Source: JADJOM01 sp963817435
Lineage (GTDB): Bacteria; Gemmatimonadota; Gemmatimonadetes; Gemmatimonadales; GWC2-71-9
Direction: 5' to 3'
Length of the DNA: 64,000 bases
Assembly (NCBI GenBank): GCA_963817435.1
Contig: CAWFNY010000004.1
Location: forward strand, 1-64,000
Every line of letters starts with the position of its first letter. Positions within the stretch are counted from its first letter, which is position 1. The notes below the pieces were generated by a model. The model was given only the letters and a program-made list of their open reading frames with translations, was not told the DNA's origin and searched no databases. The translations under genes and the position numbers were made by a program. This document shows, one piece after another, positions 1 to 11,671 of the stretch.

Positions 1-2510
1 TCCATCCGAGGCTGCAGCAGGACGCGGACGCGCTCCAGCTCGGCCGCCAGGGCGACAACCAGCCCCGCAGCGCCTGACAGGTCACCGGCGCGGCTCTGCT
101 TCTCGAGTTGCGAGCAGATTGCCGCGGCGCGCACCGCGCCCAGGTTCCCGGCCCCGCCTTTCATCGCGTGGGCCGCGCGTGTGACGCGCTCGGGGTCATG
201 TTCCGCGACGCCCTGGCGGAGATGGTCGAGCCGCGCCGGCACTTCGCCGAAGAAGAGTTCGATGAGGTCGTGGACCAGGTCATGGCCGGCCGCGCCCGCG
301 AACTCCAGCACTTCGTCCAGAATCGAGTTGTCGACACAGGCCTCACCCGCGCCCGCCTCCGGGCCCGCCTGCGCCAGATCGGATGACGGGGTGTCACCCT
401 CCACGCCTTCCCAGCCGATCCATCGCCCCAGGACCGCGTAGAGTTCCTTCACCCGGATCGGTTTGCTGACATAGTCATCCATGCCGATCGCGAGACAGCG
501 CTCCCGGTCGCTGGACATCGCGTTCGCGGTCATCGCCACGATCGGGGTGTGACGCGCGGCGCCCTCCAGCCGCCTGATTTCCGTCGTCGCGGCGTAGCCG
601 TCCATTTCCGGCATCTGACAGTCCATCAGGATGATGTCATACGGCAGCCGCCGCGCGGCGTCCACCGCCTCCAGGCCATTGCCGGCGAGGTCCACCAGAT
701 GGCCGAGATTCTCCAGCATCCGCACGGCCACTTTCTGATTCACGGGATTGTCCTCGGCGAGCAGCACGCGGGCGCGGGCGCGCGGGCGCGCGTCTGGCGC
801 CGGCAGGCCGTGGGGCATGGTGTCGCGGTGGCGCGCGGACACGCCGAGATCGAGCGCCTGATAGACGGCGTCGTGCAGCGCCTGGTGCCGGACCGGTTTC
901 GTGATTACGGCGGCGACCCCGGCGTCGCGGGCGGTGGCGGCGAGCTCCCGCTCCATGAGACCGGCCAGCATGATGACACGCGTCCCCGTGAACTCGTCGA
1001 GTTCGGCGAGCGCGCGGGCCAGTTCGAGCCCGTCCGTCTCTGGCCGATGCACATCCAGGATGACGAGGCGGAACGGCCTCGCATCCCGCGCCGCCTCACC
1101 CAGCAGGATGAACGCATCCGCCGCGTCCGCGCTGACCGTCACGTCGAGTCCCCACGCCTCGAGCTGGTCGGTCACCGCGGCGCATACGGTCGGCTGCGAC
1201 TCGACGACCAGGGCGCGGACGCGGGCGAGGGCGTCATCGGGGTCCAGCGGCCCGGCGGTCCGCTGGGAGCCCGGCTCCAGTGGCAGGGTGAACCAGAAGG
1301 TGCTGCCGATTCCGGGCGAGCTCTCGACCCCGATGTCACCACCCATCAGATCCACCAGTTGCCGGCAGATCGCCAGCCCGAGGCCGGTACCACCGTACTT
1401 TCGGGTGGTGGACGAATCCGCCTGACTGAACGCCTGGAAGAGGCGGTCCCGCTCTTCCGGTGTCAGCCCGATCCCGGTGTCCCGCACTTCCCACCGAATC
1501 ATCGGGTCTCCCGCCGCCGCGGGGTCGGCATGCACATGGACCGTGACCGAGCCCTGCTCGGTGAACTTCAGCGCGTTGGCCACGAGATTGGTCAGGATCT
1601 GCCGCACGCGGGCGGGGTCGCCGCGCACGCAGTCAGGCACGCTGCGCGGAACGAAGGCCGCCAGCTCGATCCGTCGGGTGTTGGCCCGCTCGGAGAGGAG
1701 GTCGAGCGTGTCATCGACGATCTCGCGGAGCGAGTAATCGACTGTCTCCAGGCTCAGCCGCCCCGCCTCGATCTTGGAGAAGTCGAGAATGTCATTGATG
1801 ATGCTGAGGAGTGCCTCGCCGGAGGCCCGCACCGTTTCCACGAAGCCGCGCTGCTCCGGATTGAGCGGAGTATCGAGCAGCAGCCCGGTCATGCCAATCA
1901 CACCGTTCATCGGGGTGCGGATCTCATGGCTCATCATCGCGAAGAACGCCGACTTCACCCGTACCGACTCCAGCGCCTGATCGCGCGCGCGGGCCAGCTC
2001 CTCGGCCTGCTCGGCGAGCAACGACGCCTGCTCCTCGACCCGGGCACGCGAGTCCTCGACATCGAGTGAATAGCGGTAGAGGTCGTCCTCCTGCCGCTTC
2101 CGATCGGAGATGTCGGTCAGGGTCCCGACATAGGCCGTCGTACGGCCGCGGTCGTCGACCACGGCCCGGGCGCTGGCGCCGAGCCAGCGCGTCGCGCCAT
2201 CCGGCTGCCGGATGCGGAACTCCGCGACGAAGTCGCGCTGTTCCATGGCTGCCGTCTGCCACTCGGCACGCACCGCCAGCTGGTCCGCCGGGTCGATCGC
2301 GCCCATCCACCCGGCGCCGAGCGCCTGGGCCTCGGACAGCCCGGTCAGTTCGGTCCAGCGAGAGTTCACGTAGCGGCAGCGACCCGCCTCGTCGGTCTCG
2401 AAGATCCCGATGGGCGCGCAATGGGTGATCCGCGCAAAGCGAGCGGCCTCTTCGTTGGAGGGGTCGTCCGACGCGGCTGCGGGGGCGGGGATGGGGCCGA
2501 GCGGAGTCAT
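1..2510 (-). CDS. Hybrid sensor histidine kinase, PAS-HisKA-HATPase-REC-REC-Hpt (3' end cut by window edge)
   Basis: Membrane-free (apparently cytoplasmic) phosphorelay kinase. Reading from ATG at 2510: a PAS domain (about residues 25-135), a short helical linker, a HisKA domain with SHEIRTP and phospho-acceptor His195, a HATPase domain (DTGIG, GGTGLGL), two receiver domains and a C-terminal Hpt domain with AHAMKGG (His781). The second receiver is canonical (AEDN, Asp630 in MDCQMPEMDG, KP). The first keeps Asp486 (LDVHRPETDG) and the KP motif, but its acidic pair is replaced by VES, so it may be a pseudo-receiver. It follows the paralogous kinase gene by 7 bases on the same strand and is probably co-transcribed with it. 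The frame stays open to base 1, so only the extreme C-terminus is missing. The signal sensed is unknown. Confidence 0.93.
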   Translation of the reverse strand, partial: MTPLGPIPAPAAASDDPSNEEAARFARITHCAPIGIFETDEAGRCRYVNSRWTELTGLSEAQALGAGWMGAIDPADQLAVRAEWQTAAMEQRDFVAEFRIRQPDGATRWLGASARAVVDDRGRTTAYVGTLTDISDRKRQEDDLYRYSLDVEDSRARVEEQASLLAEQAEELARARDQALESVRVKSAFFAMMSHEIRTPMNGVIGMTGLLLDTPLNPEQRGFVETVRASGEALLSIINDILDFSKIEAGRLSLETVDYSLREIVDDTLDLLSERANTRRIELAAFVPRSVPDCVRGDPARVRQILTNLVANALKFTEQGSVTVHVHADPAAAGDPMIRWEVRDTGIGLTPEERDRLFQAFSQADSSTTRKYGGTGLGLAICRQLVDLMGGDIGVESSPGIGSTFWFTLPLEPGSQRTAGPLDPDDALARVRALVVESQPTVCAAVTDQLEAWGLDVTVSADAADAFILLGEAARDARPFRLVILDVHRPETDGLELARALAELDEFTGTRVIMLAGLMERELAATARDAGVAAVITKPVRHQALHDAVYQALDLGVSARHRDTMPHGLPAPDARPRARARVLLAEDNPVNQKVAVRMLENLGHLVDLAGNGLEAVDAARRLPYDIILMDCQMPEMDGYAATTEIRRLEGAARHTPIVAMTANAMSSDRERCLAIGMDDYVSKPIRVKELYAVLGRWIGWEGVEGDTPSSDLAQAGPEAGAGEACVDNSILDEVLEFAGAAGHDLVHDLIELFFGEVPARLDHLRQGVAEHDPERVTRAAHAMKGGAGNLGAVRAAAICSQLEKQSRAGDLSGAAGLVVALAAELERVRVLLQPRM

Positions 2511-2517
2511 GACGCGC

Positions 2518-5745
<3,228 letters not shown>

Positions 5746-6040
5746 GGTGTCGGGATCCGAAGGTGAGCGGTCATCCCACGGTCATCGGCAGCCGGGGCCA
5801 TTCCCTCAAGTGTTTTGGTGGGAACAGGTTGAGCGCCTCGCCGTTCGATGGGCCTGATGACCAGGTCGTGCACGGGCGGCTCCAGGGATGGGAATGGCCA
5901 GGACGCGCCAGTCCCCTGAGGGGCGGGCGCGTTTCCTTATATTCGGTTGCCCACTGGGGCGGCTTGAGCCGAATGGTCCCCATTCCAGACCGCCCCCGGC
6001 TTCCAACCATCCGCGGCCGTCGCAGTGTCCAACTCGCTGC
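5746..6040. other. Divergent intergenic region between kinase pair and ECF sigma gene
   Basis: No convincing gene. This spacer must hold the promoters for the kinase pair (leftward) and the sigma-factor operon (rightward). The only AT-rich patch is around 5931-5943 and contains TATATT (5938-5943), a possible -10 element, but no good -35 is placed before it. The reading frame of the sigma factor stays open upstream to 5888, but the translated extension is rich in Pro, Arg and Ser, looks non-coding and is better treated as leader. Confidence 0.4.
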
Positions 6041-6607
6041 ATGACCGCCACTTCAGCCCGGACCGAAGCTCTGCGCACCTTCGACGCTGTCGCCGCCGAT
6101 ACCGACGCCGTGGACGCCGCGCTCGCTGCGAGCGGGGACGCGCATGCATTCGAGCGGCTGTATCGCCGGCACGTCAACCGCATCAGCACGCTGGTCCGGC
6201 GGATGATGGGCGAGGATGTGGACGAGATCACGCAGGAGATCCTCGTCCGGGCGTGGCAGAAGCTGCACACCTTCCGCGGCGAGGCGGCGTTCGGGACCTG
6301 GCTTCATCGCATGGCGGTGAACGTGGTGCTCAACCGCCGGTCGGAGCGGGGGCGGTGGCGCAAGCGGTTCGTCGAGGAGCCCGAGGAGGGGATCGAGTAT
6401 CCGGACCGGCCGATCTCACCCGCGCATGGAGTGGATTTCGAGGGCGCGATCGCCGCGCTTCCTCCCGGGGCTCGCAGGGTGTTCGTGCTGCATGACGTCG
6501 ACGGCTACCGGCACGAGGAGATCGCCGGTCTGCTGGGCATCTCACCCGGCACCTCCAAGTCGCAGTTGCACTACGCCCGCATGGCACTCAGAAAGGCGCT
6601 GGGGTAA
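6041..6607 (+). CDS. RNA polymerase sigma factor, ECF (sigma-70 family)
   Basis: 188-residue extracytoplasmic-function sigma factor that would direct RNA polymerase to a small regulon. Region 2 lies at about residues 35-105 (FERLYRRHV, then ITQEILVRAWQKL, the helix contacting the -10 element). Region 4 lies at about 130-185 (LPPGARRVFVLHDVDGY, followed by the helix-turn-helix HEEIAGLLGISPGTSKS). The start at 6041 is chosen because conserved sequence begins soon after; the longer frame from 5888 adds 51 unlikely residues. The gene for a zinc-finger anti-sigma factor begins 4 bases after the stop, the classic sigma/anti-sigma arrangement. Autoregulation is likely but not shown by the sequence. 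Confidence 0.95.
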   Translation: MTATSARTEALRTFDAVAADTDAVDAALAASGDAHAFERLYRRHVNRISTLVRRMMGEDVDEITQEILVRAWQKLHTFRGEAAFGTWLHRMAVNVVLNRRSERGRWRKRFVEEPEEGIEYPDRPISPAHGVDFEGAIAALPPGARRVFVLHDVDGYRHEEIAGLLGISPGTSKSQLHYARMALRKALG

Positions 6608-6611
6608 TCGC

Positions 6612-7265
6612 ATGCTGCATCCAGCCGGGGAACGGCTCTCCGAACTGCTTGACGACGCGCTGCCCGACAGCGAGCGGGAGGTGCTGCAGGCCCACCTGGA
6701 CAGCTGCGCGGAGTGCGCGGCGCTGCTCGACGACCTGCGACGGGTCGTGAGCCGAGCGGGCGCGCTGGAAGACCGGCCCCCCCGGCACGATCTGTGGCCC
6801 GGTGTCGCGGCGGCGATCGGGGCATCGCCGCCGGGCCGCCGCCGGTTCGCCTTCTCGATGCCGCAGCTGCTGGCTGCGGGCATCGTGCTGATGGTGATGT
6901 CAGGCGGCGGCGTGGCGCTGGCGCTGCGGGCGCGGGCGGCGCGCACGGCGACGGCGGAAGGGACGGTTGCCGTCATGCCGACATCAGGGGAACTCCCTGC
7001 GGCGTCGGCCACGCGTGCAGAACACGGCTACGACGCTGCCGTGCGTGAACTGGCGGAGGAGCTTGCCTCGGGGCATGGGCGGCTGGACAGCACCACGGTG
7101 CGGGTCGTGCAGCAGAAGCTGCAGCTCATCGATCGCGCGATCGCCGAGGCCGAGCGGGCCCTCGCCGCCGACCCGGGCAACACCTATCTCCACGGGCATC
7201 TCACCCAGACGCGGATGCGGAAGCTCGAGCTGCTGCGGCGCGCCGCACGACTCGCCCGCAGTTGA
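6612..7265 (+). CDS. Anti-sigma factor, zinc-finger (ZAS) type, single-pass membrane protein
   Basis: 217 residues. The N-terminal anti-sigma domain has the H-x3-C-x2-C signature (His28, Cys32, Cys35). One hydrophobic segment at about residues 80-101 (LLAAGIVLMVMSGGG) anchors the protein in the inner membrane. The periplasmic part is Ala-rich and helical (about 130-217; AVRELAEELASG to the C-terminus) and resembles the C-termini found in other Gram-negative anti-sigma factors. The start at 6612 is only 4 bases after the sigma stop; the longer frame from 6426 overlaps the sigma gene and is discarded. It should hold the ECF factor inactive at the membrane until an envelope signal arrives. The signal and any protease are not encoded here. 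Confidence 0.92.
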   Translation: MLHPAGERLSELLDDALPDSEREVLQAHLDSCAECAALLDDLRRVVSRAGALEDRPPRHDLWPGVAAAIGASPPGRRRFAFSMPQLLAAGIVLMVMSGGGVALALRARAARTATAEGTVAVMPTSGELPAASATRAEHGYDAAVRELAEELASGHGRLDSTTVRVVQQKLQLIDRAIAEAERALAADPGNTYLHGHLTQTRMRKLELLRRAARLARS

Positions 7266-7286
7266 ACTGAGCCGGAAAGGATTGTC

Positions 7287-8129
7287 ATGCTGCTGCTGAT
7301 TGCCACGCTCGCGGCGCTGTCGCCGCAGAGCACCGATACCACCGTCACGGTCCGTCCCGGGTCCCGCCTGGAGCTCTCGAGCCAGGAAGGCGGCATCTCC
7401 GTCGCCACCTGGAGCCGGAATGCCATCCGGATCGAGGCGGACAACGATGACGATACGCGCATCGATGTCGACCAGAGCGGCGGGGTCGTCACCTTGCGCG
7501 CCCATCACCGGTATGGCCCTTCCGAGGTGACCTGGAAGCTCACCGTGCCCGCCGACATGGCGCTGGAGCTGTCGAGCCAGAGCGGCGACGTCGGCGTCGA
7601 TGGCACGAAGGGCGAGGTGAACGTGTCCACGGTCGAGGGGAAGATCACAGTGCGGGGCGGAGCCGGATTCGTCACCCTGCAGTCCGTGGAAGGGGACATC
7701 GACCTGCGTGACGCGAGCGGCCGGATCGGACTGACCACGGTGGACGGGTCGGTCACGGCGCGCGGCGTGCGGGGCGATCTCAAGGTCTCCGCGGTGGACG
7801 GCGAGATTCGGCTGGACGACGTGGAGTCCTCGAATGTCGAGGCCAACACCGTCGATGGCGAGATCCGGTTCTCGGGCGCGATCCGCGACGGAGGCCGCTA
7901 CCGGCTGAGCTCCCACGACGGCGACGTGACAGTCACGGCGCCGGTGATCAACGCGAGCGTCTCCGTGTCGACCTTCAGCGGCGATTTCGATTCCGACTTT
8001 CCCGTGACACTCAGCGGGACTTCCTCCCGTAAGCGAATGAGCTTCACCCTCGGCAGCGGAGGCGCCCGCCTCGAACTCGAATCGTTCGATGGCACGGTTG
8101 CCCTTCGCAAGGGAACGGGCCGGCCGTAG
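7287..8129 (+). CDS. Secreted adhesin-like repeat protein (DUF4097-type beta-helix)
   Basis: 280 residues with a short hydrophobic start (MLLLIATLAALS), so probably exported. The body is a run of short beta repeats of about 18-22 residues, each centred on x-V-[DE]-G-x-[IV]: TVEGKITV, SVEGDIDL, TVDGSVTA, AVDGEIRL, TVDGEIRF, SHDGDVTV. This matches the DUF4097 (putative adhesin, LiaX/YvlB-like) fold, a right-handed beta-helix. A ribosome-binding site (GGAAAGGA) precedes the ATG. It is third in the sigma/anti-sigma operon and paralogous to the next gene. Homologous domains in Firmicutes are linked to envelope-stress sensing; a comparable role here is inferred only. Confidence 0.85.
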   Translation: MLLLIATLAALSPQSTDTTVTVRPGSRLELSSQEGGISVATWSRNAIRIEADNDDDTRIDVDQSGGVVTLRAHHRYGPSEVTWKLTVPADMALELSSQSGDVGVDGTKGEVNVSTVEGKITVRGGAGFVTLQSVEGDIDLRDASGRIGLTTVDGSVTARGVRGDLKVSAVDGEIRLDDVESSNVEANTVDGEIRFSGAIRDGGRYRLSSHDGDVTVTAPVINASVSVSTFSGDFDSDFPVTLSGTSSRKRMSFTLGSGGARLELESFDGTVALRKGTGRP

Positions 8130-8162
8130 GCCCCCGACCACGACTCAACTCCCGGAGCTGAT

Positions 8163-8933
8163 ATGAAAGTGTCGCTGCTGCTTCCATTCGGGCTGATCGC
8201 CATGGCCGCCCCGCTCGCCGCCCAGGATTTCCGCTGGCACGGGGCCATCGCCTCGGGCAAGAGCCTGGAGATTCGCGGCATCAACGGCGCGGTCCACGCC
8301 ACCCGCGCCTCGGGAGGCGAGGCCGAGGTGACCGCGAGCAAGCGGGCCCGTCGCAGCAATCCCGAAGACGTCGAGATCAAGATGGTCGAGGACGCGGAGG
8401 GGGTGCTGATCTGCGCCGTCTATCCGTCCCGCCGCTCGTCGCGGCCCAACGACTGCCGCCGCAACGGCACCCAGAACGACACCGGCGACAACGACGTCGA
8501 AGTGACCTTCGAGGTCAAGGTGCCCGCGGGGGTGGCGTTCGACGCCGCCACCGTGAACGGTGATGTCACCGCGCGCGACCTGCCGGCGGATGCCGAACTG
8601 ACGACGGTGAACGGGGATGTCGATGTCGAGGCGGGCGGGGTGGCCCACGCGACCACCGTCAACGGGTCCATCAAGGCCCGTCTCGGCCGCGCCGACTGGA
8701 AAGACAGAGTCGATTTCACCACCGTCAACGGGAGCATCACGGTGAGTCTGCCCGCAACCGTGAGCGCCGATCTCGAAGCCAGCACGGTGAACGGGTCGAT
8801 TGACAGCGACTTCCCGATTACAATGCGTGGCCGCATGAACCCGCAATCGCTCCGCGGGCGGATCGGTGATGGCGGGCGCGACCTCAAGCTGACGACGGTC
8901 AATGGTGGAATCACGCTGCGCAAGACGAGCTGA
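8163..8933 (+). CDS. Secreted adhesin-like repeat protein (DUF4097-type), TVNG repeats
   Basis: 256 residues with a clear signal peptide (MKVSLLLPFGLIAMAAPLAAQ, cleavage after about residue 21). The C-terminal two thirds consist of near-regular beta repeats with a T-V-N-G-[DSG]-[IV] core, repeated six times (for example TVNGDVTA, TVNGDVDV, TVNGSIKA, TVNGSITV, TVNGSIDS, TVNGGITL). The previous gene has Asp in place of this Asn. Both proteins end in a similar SDFP(I/V)T-to-TLRK module, so they are clearly duplicated. A purine-rich ribosome-binding site (CCGGAGCTG) precedes the ATG. Cell-surface or periplasmic location is likely. No enzyme motif is visible. Confidence 0.85.
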   Translation: MKVSLLLPFGLIAMAAPLAAQDFRWHGAIASGKSLEIRGINGAVHATRASGGEAEVTASKRARRSNPEDVEIKMVEDAEGVLICAVYPSRRSSRPNDCRRNGTQNDTGDNDVEVTFEVKVPAGVAFDAATVNGDVTARDLPADAELTTVNGDVDVEAGGVAHATTVNGSIKARLGRADWKDRVDFTTVNGSITVSLPATVSADLEASTVNGSIDSDFPITMRGRMNPQSLRGRIGDGGRDLKLTTVNGGITLRKTS

Positions 8934-8939
8934 CGCTCC

Positions 8940-11594
8940 GTGCACGCCGGCGCCTCACGGGCCGGCGTGAAGTTCCCTCTCGTGATGATGATGCTGAGCC
9001 TGGTCGCGGCGAACGCCGCGGGCCAGGCTCAGACGTTGGGGCCATCCTCCAAGACGGCGACTGCCCGCCGCCTGCGTGGCGAGGCGCCCCGGGTCGATGG
9101 GCGCCTCGACGATCCCGCCTGGGCCGACGCGGTGTGGCTGCACGACTTCCTTCAGAAGGACCCGGTCGAGGGCGCGGAGCCGGAAGAGCGGACCGAGGTC
9201 GCATTCCTCTATGATGGTGAGGCGCTGTACGTCGGTGCCCGGCTCTGGGGCGTGACGCCCTGGGATGTGCGGGCGCCGGTGACCCGCCGGGACCAGACCG
9301 GAAACGGGGAACACCTGATCGTCATCCTCGACACCTACCTCGACCACCGCACCGGCTACGCCTTTCTGGTCAGCAGCGGCGGCGTCCGTGCCGACTACTA
9401 CCACCCGTCCGACAGTGAGGGCCAGCGCGACTCCGGGTTCGATCCCGTCTGGCAGGCCGGGGTGACACGCGACTCGGCCGGCTGGTACGCGGAGATGCGG
9501 ATCCCATTCTCCCAGCTTCGGTTCAGCCACGGCGGAGTGCAGCGCTGGGGGCTCAACATCAATCGCTGGATGCCGTCGCGGAATCAGGATGTCTACTGGG
9601 TCGTGGTACCGAAGAGCGAAACCGGATTCATCTCCCGCTTCGGCACGCTCGAGGGGATCGAGGGGATCGAGCCCTCCCGCCGCCTCGAACTGATGCCGTA
9701 CGTCGCCGGGGATGCCCGGTTCACCAGCGGAGTCGATCCCCGTGATCCGTTCCGCGACGGCAGCGCATGGCGCGGCCGCGGTGGCCTGGATCTGAAGATG
9801 GGACTCGGTCCCAACCTGACCCTGGATGCGACCGCCAATCCGGATTTCGGCCAGGTCGAGGCGGATCCCGCGGAAGTGAATCTTTCCGCCTTCGAGACCT
9901 TCTTCGCCGAGCGCCGCCCGTTCTTCATCGAGGGCTCTTCCCTGCTGCGGGGCAATGGCCCCGGGTACTTCTATTCACGCCGGATCGGAGCCTCGCCGCG
10001 CGGCGACGCGACCGGCGACTTCGTCGATCGGCCGGACAACAGCACGATTCTCGGTGCGGCAAAGGTGACCGGACGGCTCGGCTCGGGGCTCTCGATCGGC
10101 GGGCTCGCCGCCGTAACCGACGCGGAGGAGGCCCGGGTCGAGGATCTCGCCGGGGGTGGAGTGCGCCGGATCGCGGTCGCGCCGCTCAGCGGCTATCTCG
10201 TGACAAGGGCCCAGCAGGAATTCGGCGCCTCGACCTCCACGGTCGGACTGATGCTCACGGGTGTCGAGCGTGATATGGCGCCGGGAAGCGCGCTCGCGGC
10301 GGCATACAGCCGGCGCGCCTACAGCGGCGGCGTGGACTGGACGCTCCGATTCCAGGGCGGGACCTACGAACTCGGCGGCTTCGCGGGGTTCAGTTACGTC
10401 GCGGGGGATTCGGCGCGCCTGATCGGGCTGCAGACGGCCAGCCAGAGGTACTACCAGCGGCCGGACCAGCACTACCTCCGTGTCGATCCCCGGCGCCGGT
10501 CGATGACGGGCTACAGCGCTGCGACGTACTTCGCGCGGAACGGCGGGCGCCACTGGCTCTACAGCGCGCAGGCGAGCGTCGAGTCGCCGGGATTCGAGCT
10601 GAACGACGCGGGCCGGCTCAGCGGATCGGACGATATCGATCTCTTCGGCGGTCTTACCTACCGGGAGACGGCCCCGGGTGGACTGTTCCACCGCTGGTCG
10701 GCCCGCCTGAGCGGCAGCGCCAACTACGACTACGGCGGCGAGCGCCAGTTCACCCAATTCTCGATGGCGTTCAATCAGACCTGGAAGGGATTTCAGAACT
10801 CCAACATCTCGATCTTCTACCGTCCCGCCTACCAGAGCGACATCCTCACCCGCGGCGGACCGCTGATGGGCGCTCCCCGCGGATGGGGCGGTGACTGGCG
10901 TTTTTCGAGCGGCGAAGCGGGTGCCATCCAGTACACGACGGCCGGCGCGCTGGAACGGGATGCCTTCGGCGGATGGAATGCGGTGGTGAGCGCGGGGGTG
11001 TCCGCCCGCCCGACGTCCCGCTTGCAGCTCTCGCTCTTCCCCGCCTTCCAGCGGGGCGTGAACACCCGGCAGTACCTCGTGTCGGCTTCCGGGGGCAGTC
11101 CCGCGACGTACGGCACCCGCTACCTCTTCGCCACCATCGAGCAGGCGACACTCTCGGCGCAGCTCCGGCTCAACTACGCCCTGAGTCCCGAGCTCACGGT
11201 CGAGGGCTACGTGGAGCCATTCGCGGCGAGCGGCGTGTACCACGGCCTGGGAGAGCTGCCGGCGCCACGCAGTACCCGCCTGCGCCGCTACGGCACCGAT
11301 GGCACGACCCTCGTGCGTCAGCCGGACGGGAGCTACCTCGTCACCGACCGGGGCGGAGCCGATTCGCTGACCGTGACCAATCCCGACTTCAACGTGCTCT
11401 CGTTCCGCAGCAACCTGGTGCTTCGCTGGGAGTGGCGTGCCGGGAGCACGCTATTTCTTGTCTGGCAGCAGAATCGCGGCGTCAGCAGCCAGCGGGGCTC
11501 GCGTGCGGTCCCCGGCGATCTCTGGGATGCGCTGCGGGCTCGGGGGGAGCAGTTCCTGGCGGTGAAGCTGAGCTACTGGATCGGGGTCGGCTGA
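8940..11594 (+). CDS. DUF5916 family protein with N-terminal CBM9-like domain, outer-membrane barrel type
   Basis: 884 residues in the longest reading (GTG 8940); a GTG at 8967 gives a tidier signal peptide (about MKFPLVMMMLSLVAANAAG). An N-terminal carbohydrate-binding-module-9-like domain (about residues 45-240; PRVDGRLDDPAWADA, then the typical EVAFLYDGEALYVGARLW) is followed by the DUF5916 region: NFGQ-like DATANPDFGQVEADPAEVN, FFAERRPFFIEG, FYSRRIG. The rest is rich in alternating aromatic/polar beta strands ending in a hydrophobic residue, consistent with an outer-membrane barrel. Last gene of the putative ECF operon. Function within this family is not established; a surface binding or transport role is the usual guess. 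Confidence 0.85.
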   Translation: MHAGASRAGVKFPLVMMMLSLVAANAAGQAQTLGPSSKTATARRLRGEAPRVDGRLDDPAWADAVWLHDFLQKDPVEGAEPEERTEVAFLYDGEALYVGARLWGVTPWDVRAPVTRRDQTGNGEHLIVILDTYLDHRTGYAFLVSSGGVRADYYHPSDSEGQRDSGFDPVWQAGVTRDSAGWYAEMRIPFSQLRFSHGGVQRWGLNINRWMPSRNQDVYWVVVPKSETGFISRFGTLEGIEGIEPSRRLELMPYVAGDARFTSGVDPRDPFRDGSAWRGRGGLDLKMGLGPNLTLDATANPDFGQVEADPAEVNLSAFETFFAERRPFFIEGSSLLRGNGPGYFYSRRIGASPRGDATGDFVDRPDNSTILGAAKVTGRLGSGLSIGGLAAVTDAEEARVEDLAGGGVRRIAVAPLSGYLVTRAQQEFGASTSTVGLMLTGVERDMAPGSALAAAYSRRAYSGGVDWTLRFQGGTYELGGFAGFSYVAGDSARLIGLQTASQRYYQRPDQHYLRVDPRRRSMTGYSAATYFARNGGRHWLYSAQASVESPGFELNDAGRLSGSDDIDLFGGLTYRETAPGGLFHRWSARLSGSANYDYGGERQFTQFSMAFNQTWKGFQNSNISIFYRPAYQSDILTRGGPLMGAPRGWGGDWRFSSGEAGAIQYTTAGALERDAFGGWNAVVSAGVSARPTSRLQLSLFPAFQRGVNTRQYLVSASGGSPATYGTRYLFATIEQATLSAQLRLNYALSPELTVEGYVEPFAASGVYHGLGELPAPRSTRLRRYGTDGTTLVRQPDGSYLVTDRGGADSLTVTNPDFNVLSFRSNLVLRWEWRAGSTLFLVWQQNRGVSSQRGSRAVPGDLWDALRARGEQFLAVKLSYWIGVG

Positions 11595-11604
11595 ACTCCC
11601 ACGT

Positions 11605-11628
11605 CGCCGGGGTCTCGCGGACCCGGCG
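11605..11628. terminator. GC hairpin between convergent genes
   Basis: CGCCGG(G)GTC at 11605-11614 pairs with GACCCGGCG at 11620-11628 (9 bp, one bulged G, 5-base loop). It sits between the stop of the DUF5916 gene and the stop of the convergent permease gene. No T-run follows on either strand, so it is at best a weak, possibly bidirectional terminator. Confidence 0.3.
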
Positions 11629-11671
11629 GGCCAGCCACAGGGGAGTGAACGGCTCCCGCCGCCGCGCCTTG

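Noticed and set aside
549..2069. Long plus-strand open frame (506 codons) opposite the first hybrid kinase
   Set aside because: It is the antisense shadow of a clear kinase gene; GC-rich codon bias keeps the opposite frames open. No motif or ribosome-binding site.
9651..9670. Short tandem repeat GAGGGGATC inside the DUF5916 gene
   Set aside because: Two copies only, in frame with coding sequence; no sign of an expandable repeat.
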